Assembly: GCA_019059635.1 (NCBI GenBank)
Contig: JAGVRJ010000007.1
Span: forward strand, 1,798,001 to 1,862,000
Length of the DNA stretch: 64,000 bases
Reading direction: 5' to 3'
Source: Proales similis
Lineage: Eukaryota; Rotifera; Eurotatoria; Ploima; Proalidae
The position numbers were made by a program, and so were the translations under genes. Positions 59,747 through 64,000 of this stretch are shown here, piece after piece (within the stretch, counting starts at the first letter, position 1; the number at the start of each line of letters is the position of its first letter). The notes below the pieces were generated by a model that did not search any database, had not been told where the DNA came from, and saw nothing but the letters and a program-made list of their open reading frames with translations.

Positions 59747-62010
59747 ATGAGTGAACAGCTTATACGTCAAGTGGTCGATTCCCTATGCTACAGCTGTTGT
59801 AAACGAATGTTTCACTTTCAGCTCTTTGTGTACACGTCGGGCACTGAGAAGAGCAGCTACTGCTGGTTGGTCGAGCTGCTTCGTCAAAAGCGCGAGGCTG
59901 AAGCCGACGCCAGACTCAAAGGATGCGGAGTCTGTTTCGGCCTGTTGGGCAAATACAGCCACGAAGAATTTCTGAACGAGGTTTCAACTTTTGCCGCTCA
60001 GTTCTGCTTTTTTCTGTTGTTGTTTGCAATTTATGGTGCTTGAAAGCTGTGCGAGAAAATCAACCAGAGCGGAATTCAGTTCAAAGACTTTAGAATCTCA
60101 TTGACGGCTCCGAACGCTTGTTTCTTGCGAGAGGTGGGCTAGCGCTTACTTTTGATGCGATTGTTGCGGCCTCTGACCGTGGTTTCGATGTTTGCGCAGA
60201 AATTCATTGAACTTATGCTCAACTCGATTCCGAAAAACGAGATGCCCATCACAATTTTCAACAGCAAATGCTTGAGCGTAAAGGAGCATTGGAAAATTCA
60301 GACTTTCCAGATGCTGGAGAAAATCATGCAAAAGCCTTATAACCATTCGGTCTGCTATTCATCGCCATCTTAGATTGCCGCATTGTTGCTTCATTTCAGT
60401 GTCAATCAAGGGGATGTTTGACGTCAAAATTAGGTTCTCGACTGTAGAGGCCGAAGAGGACAATCAACTGCTGTAAAGGCCTTTAGCGCGGTTAATCTTC
60501 CATTGATTTCGAGACTCAAGTTTGAATCTGACAGGGACACAAGAAGTGAACCGCCTTGCCAAGCGAAAAAAAGACGTCTGTCACGCAAAGCGAGGGTAAA
60601 GCGCTCAATGTTTATTCGCTAAAATGTGAATAGAATGCTTGAGCTGTTCAATCAGCTTCAAAAAGAAGTGCAAGAGAAAGGGTTCACTCGCTCGAACGTT
60701 GAGCAGCTGATGAAAGAGACTAGCCTGGACAAAATGCGAGAGTAAGAAAGTAACCGAGCAAAGTAGATCGAGATTGTGGCCAATAGCGTTTAGGTTTTAT
60801 AAATTGCCGTTCGAACGAGTCGTCTGTGATTACCAAGTTGAATGTATTCACGATCCGATCTTCTTGGTCGGTAAGAAGCTTGTAATCAAGATCGATTGTG
60901 TCAATCGTGAAATTGAAACTCAACCAGGACGCTACATGAAGTTCTCTCGAACTCTCTCGCAAACCGCCTGGGTAGTGGACGGCGAGCGCAAGTTGGCCGG
61001 TTCAATCGAAGAAATAATCGGCGATTCGCTTAAGCAGCAGCTGTCTGCCACATGTAATCAACTGAGCCCTCACAAACAAAGCTGATCGGATGATTCATTC
61101 ACTCATTTCACCAAGCGTTCGTATTCACTGCGTCCGGACGAGAAGACATTGATGTGAAATGTTTGGGCAAAGGTCGTCCATTCGCAATCGAGTTTTTCGA
61201 GCCCAAACGAACCGAATTTAGCCGTGAGGAGCTCAAGTCATACCAAAAAGTATAACGCTTCTCTTTTTATGTTTAGACGAGTGCTTTTTAGTTTAAAACT
61301 TCAAACTCAGCTGGTAAATGTGAGCACCGATTTGATCAAAATTCGCGACCTCCAATACGCAACGCGGTAGGCCAGCCCTGACTGCTCACGTTTACTCAAC
61401 AAAATCAAGCGAAACCAAACTTTAGCGAGCAAACAAAACAAATCCGTGAAGGCCAAGAGGGCAAAACCAAATCCTACACGGCGCTTTGCTATTGCTATTC
61501 AAAACTGACCACCAGCGATATTGATAAATTGAATGACATATTAAAAGTCGAAGTGAGCCAAAAGACTCCCATCCGAGTCTTGCACAGGTCAGTTGCAGGT
61601 CAGAGGTCTTGACTTCAACTCAATGCTCAAGCCGTTCATGTCTAGACGAACTCTGCTGACTCGCGAGCGAACTATTTCAGACGTCCGCGCCGAAAGGATT
61701 GATGATCACCACTTCAAGTTAAGCCTCACAACTCAAGCCGGAACGTAATCTCTCCTCTCTGCTTTCTTTCGTAATTTTTGACCAGCCATCTCTTGCCGGC
61801 GCTCAGATATGTAAAGGAGTTTGTTCACGGCGACCTGGGACGAACTGAGCCAAGTTTGTGCACAATTCTGGACAAGGAATGTGACATAATTGAACTTGAC
61901 GTCGAAGTACTAGACCCGTCAATCGGAAAAAGAAACAACCGCAATAAGATTTAACTTTAAAGGGCGTAAACACCGACTTTCCGCCGCTGATCGAGTCAGA
62001 TGAGGAGTGA
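59747..62010 (+). CDS. PUS10: PUS10, tRNA pseudouridine synthase
   Basis: PUS10 makes pseudouridine at tRNA positions 54/55 and in animals also has a role in miRNA processing. I assemble fourteen exons: 59747-59980, 60047-60133, 60200-60349, 60411-60472, 60535-60579, 60634-60741, 60794-60870, 60928-61053, 61116-61249, 61311-61366, 61426-61587, 61646-61744, 61807-61906 and 61963-62010, giving about 495 residues (human 529). The N-terminal THUMP-like module has Cys pairs CYSC and CGVC. The catalytic domain shows WVVDGERKL, SGREDIDVKCLG with the catalytic Asp at about 307, GRPFAIEF, QKTPIRVLHRR, TQAGTYVKEFVHGDLGRT and LELDVE-like ELDVE. Exons 4-6 (60411-60741) are the weakest: the fifth intron needs a poor donor (GTCACG), and the second zinc Cys pair of the human enzyme is not visible there. 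Confidence 0.92.
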
Positions 62011-62065
62011 GAGGAGCAAAAAGATTGTTCAAATGGTGTCCAAAACAGCCAACACTTTTTGTTTG

Positions 62066-62071
62066 AATAAA
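62066..62071 (+). terminator. Poly(A) signal of PUS10
   Basis: AATAAA 55 nt after the PUS10 stop and 43 nt before the next start codon. Confidence 0.65.
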
Positions 62072-62114
62072 CAATTGACTCAGGCAAAGCAGCCGTATTC
62101 TGATTTGTTTAGAA

Positions 62115-62638
62115 ATGAACGGCTGCTGGGAAACAGCTTTGAAAAACTTGAGCGATTCGATTCCAAAGCTGATGAATGAACTTGGTGAATTAAAGAGAAA
62201 GGCTGGATCTTCTGTTGAGTATTTGCATTCGAACACCGCCTCGAATGAGATGGGTGAGGCAGAAAAAAGCTTAAACACTGACCGTTTGCATTAATCTGGA
62301 CATTTTAAGCTTGTGTCTTAATCACAGCCGAGCTACTCGAACTGATAAACGAGCTTGTGAGCCTTAAAGCATCTGAGTTGGGACCTAAAGGTAATACATG
62401 AGCAACAGCCAGCTTCCGAGAGCGTGAGTGACCTCTATAAAAATAAAAAGAGCAGCTTATCTTGGCCGGCCACAACGGGATAGTCGCTCTCGTCGGTCTG
62501 TTTAGCTTCTTGACCTCATTCTGCCTCACTGGCTGTCTGCACAGGGCCTGGAACGGTGGACAAACTGAGCAGAGAATTCAAATTACGACAGACACTCAAC
62601 TCATCGGATCTGGACAAACGAGCAGCGAGATGAGATGA
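62115..62638 (+). CDS. Small single-pass membrane protein, unknown
   Basis: I do not recognise this protein. Three exons, 62115-62253, 62328-62390 and 62451-62638, join in consistent phase 1 to give about 129 residues. The N-terminal 70 residues look like amphipathic helices (LKNLSDSIPKLMNELGELKR, AELLELINELVSLKA). One hydrophobic segment follows (GIVALVGLFSFLTSFCLTGC), then a polar, Thr/Gln-rich tail ending SSEMR. A TTTGTTTAG acceptor-like motif sits 2 nt before the ATG, and the PUS10 poly(A) signal is only 43 nt upstream, so it may share a polycistronic transcript with PUS10. The start of exon 3 could instead be 33 nt later. Both introns have good boundaries (GTGAGG, GTAATA; CAG, AAG). Confidence 0.6.
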
Positions 62639-63425
62639 GCTAGCGCAATGAGACAGACCATGCTAAGAACGAATGTCGTCGCCATCATCTATATCGTCTT
62701 AGAATTATCGTCAACTGGCCAAATAAAAGGCCAGCTGTGTGCTAAGCTCACGCGTCGAGGCCGAGCGAGCGAACATTTAGTGCAATGAATGATCAAGAAT
62801 CAAAGTGGCTTTGTTTACTTTCGGGCTCGGGGGGTTGAGAAGATTTGCGCTACGATTATCGTCGTCACTGTAAGCATGATAAGCATGGTCATCAACATTG
62901 AGATTAAATGACCCGACCGCTGTTTCATGTACGTCTGAGCCCTGGCCGTCGCTTGTTGCTTTTTCAATAAAAATCACTCTTCAAGTCAAGACACTCGAGC
63001 GCTATAAACCGAACGGCGTACGCTCTTATTTAAACATAACTCAATCAACTAAACTTGGTCTGTTTGGCCCGGACAAACACACGCGAGCGTTTCTAATGTA
63101 TTTGTGCGAGCCCAAGCGTGATCAAATAGGCGAAAATTAAAGTAGGAAGTTTAGAATTAAAAAAACGAATACAGAGGCCAACTCGTCGAGAACGCCAAAA
63201 ATGAGAAGAGGGAGAGGGAGAAGCATGGTCATTGGGCTCGAGCTCAGCGTCCGCGACCGATGATCCAGGCCAAGGATGGGCGAACGAACCGCTAAAGTAA
63301 AGGATGATTAAACATCCGCTTTTGTTTTGTTTAGAGAGAAGATAGAACGAGAGCGGCGAGAGAGATTGAGAGAGCAAAGAGAGACAAAGCGCTTGGACGA
63401 GCATCTTGGAGTTAATGCAACACAA
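62639..63425. other. Intergenic region before the last gene
   Basis: No gene supported. A TTTTGTTTAG acceptor-like motif near 63324-63333 precedes a GA-rich stretch and the next open frame. Confidence 0.5.
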
Positions 63426-64000
63426 ATGATGACCGATCGGAAGCTGTTCGGTGACAGCGCATTGTCAAAAAGTTGGCAAGGCCTAGTGTCTATTTGTCAA
63501 AAAGCGTATCGTAGCTCATTCAAGCGACTTGAAGCGCTAAGCAGAGAGCCGAACGAACGTGATCAATCGAGCATAGAACACAGTGAGCAGAGGCGGAGCA
63601 AGGAGACAAGCATGCTGCCCGACTCGGCCGTAGTCTCGGTGTCGCAGCACAAACTGGAGGTGAGCATCAACGATGCCGAAATCATGAACAAAAGTGTGTC
63701 GAGTCACGCTGACTCAACTGAATTGAATCAAACCACCAGCGAAGCGCCGCTCACAGTTCTCAGTGCCAGAAAGAACGGCTATTTAAGTCTGAACACAATC
63801 ACCTACAAGTCAGAGTACTTTACGTTTTTCACGTTTGTCTTTCTTTCCATAAGTCTGCTGCCGCTGCAATACCAAAGCGAGAATTTCGCCGCACAAATGC
63901 ACAAAATGAGCGACTTGTGCGAGAGTCGCGCGGCCAAGTCAACTGGCCAGGACGAGAAGCTGCTCGACTGGCGAGCGGCTAACGGCGCCTATCGAACTCT
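63426..64000 (+). CDS. 5' part of an unidentified membrane protein (runs off the window)
   Basis: A frame opening with two adjacent ATGs stays open for 191 codons to the window edge. The first 130 residues are polar and Ser/Glu-rich (LEALSREPNERDQ, VSVSQHKLEVSIND). One hydrophobic segment follows (FTFFTFVFLSISLLPL), then a polar region with LCESRAA and DEKLLDWRAANGAYR. The frame is also open upstream to an acceptor-like TTTAG at 63333, so it could be an internal exon rather than the first. A GAG-GTGAGC donor-like site occurs at about 63660. The gene family is not recognisable from this part. Confidence 0.5.
   Translation, partial: MMTDRKLFGDSALSKSWQGLVSICQKAYRSSFKRLEALSREPNERDQSSIEHSEQRRSKETSMLPDSAVVSVSQHKLEVSINDAEIMNKSVSSHADSTELNQTTSEAPLTVLSARKNGYLSLNTITYKSEYFTFFTFVFLSISLLPLQYQSENFAAQMHKMSDLCESRAAKSTGQDEKLLDWRAANGAYRT

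Noticed and set aside
60580-60633. A 38-nt intron in PUS10 beginning GTAAAG at 60596
   Set aside because: It would create an early stop in the next exon. The 54-nt alternative with a weaker donor keeps the frame, though I hold it only loosely.

Overview
The window is animal nuclear DNA from a compact genome. It holds twenty protein-coding gene models in 64 kb, mostly split by GT-AG introns of about 52-65 nt, with AATAAA poly(A) signals a short way after many stop codons. The gene set (alpha-spectrin with SH3 and EF-hands, TMEM63, angiotensin-converting enzyme, claudin-like tetraspan, multi-PDZ scaffold, class A GPCR, FGD-type RhoGEF, ARAP-like protein, CDKL kinase, ATG101, PUS10, MOCS3, GOLT1) is bilaterian. 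I cannot name the phylum from this sequence. There are no rRNA genes, convincing tRNAs, CRISPR arrays or recognisable transposons.

Layout. 1.7-3.3 kb: sorting nexin 5/6 (+). 4.5-8.3 kb: TMEM63/OSCA channel (+). 9.1-12.1 kb: ACE-type dipeptidyl carboxypeptidase (+), converging on a single-exon GPCR at 12.1-13.8 kb (-). 14.3-18.1 kb: intronless eight-PDZ scaffold (-). 18.1-22.1 kb: repeat-rich and gene-free. 22.1-23.3 kb: TMBIM/Lifeguard protein (+). 24.6-28.1 kb: FGD-like DH-PH-FYVE-PH protein (+). 29.3-37.2 kb: alpha-spectrin (+). 39.1-39.8 kb: GOLT1 in five small exons (-). 40.2-43.8 kb: ARAP-like protein whose GAP sites look dead (-). 44.4-47.1 kb: low-complexity/coiled-coil protein (-). 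48.7-49.6 kb: claudin-like protein (-). 49.9-51.7 kb: secreted GHL10/UPF0748 glycoside-hydrolase-like protein with three CLIP-like cysteine units (+). 52.9-54.7 kb: CDKL1/4 kinase (-), preceded by a possible two-exon small gene. 56.3-62.6 kb: a tight co-directional cluster MOCS3, ATG101, PUS10 and a small membrane protein (+). 63.4 kb to the edge: the 5' part of an unidentified membrane protein.

Common themes. Several genes serve membrane traffic and the cell cortex (SNX5/6, GOLT1, FGD-like, ARAP-like, spectrin, PDZ scaffold, claudin-like). The 56-62 kb cluster links two tRNA-modification enzymes with an autophagy-initiation subunit and has spacing like an operon. Exon boundaries were placed by hand from splice motifs, reading frame and remembered family sequences, so each is a prediction. 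The most notable points are a U12-type AT-AC intron in MOCS3, the CLIP-like/GHL10 fusion, paired loss of GAP residues in the ARAP-like protein, acceptor-like motifs just upstream of many start codons (possible spliced-leader trans-splicing), and a self-directed PDZ ligand on the scaffold.
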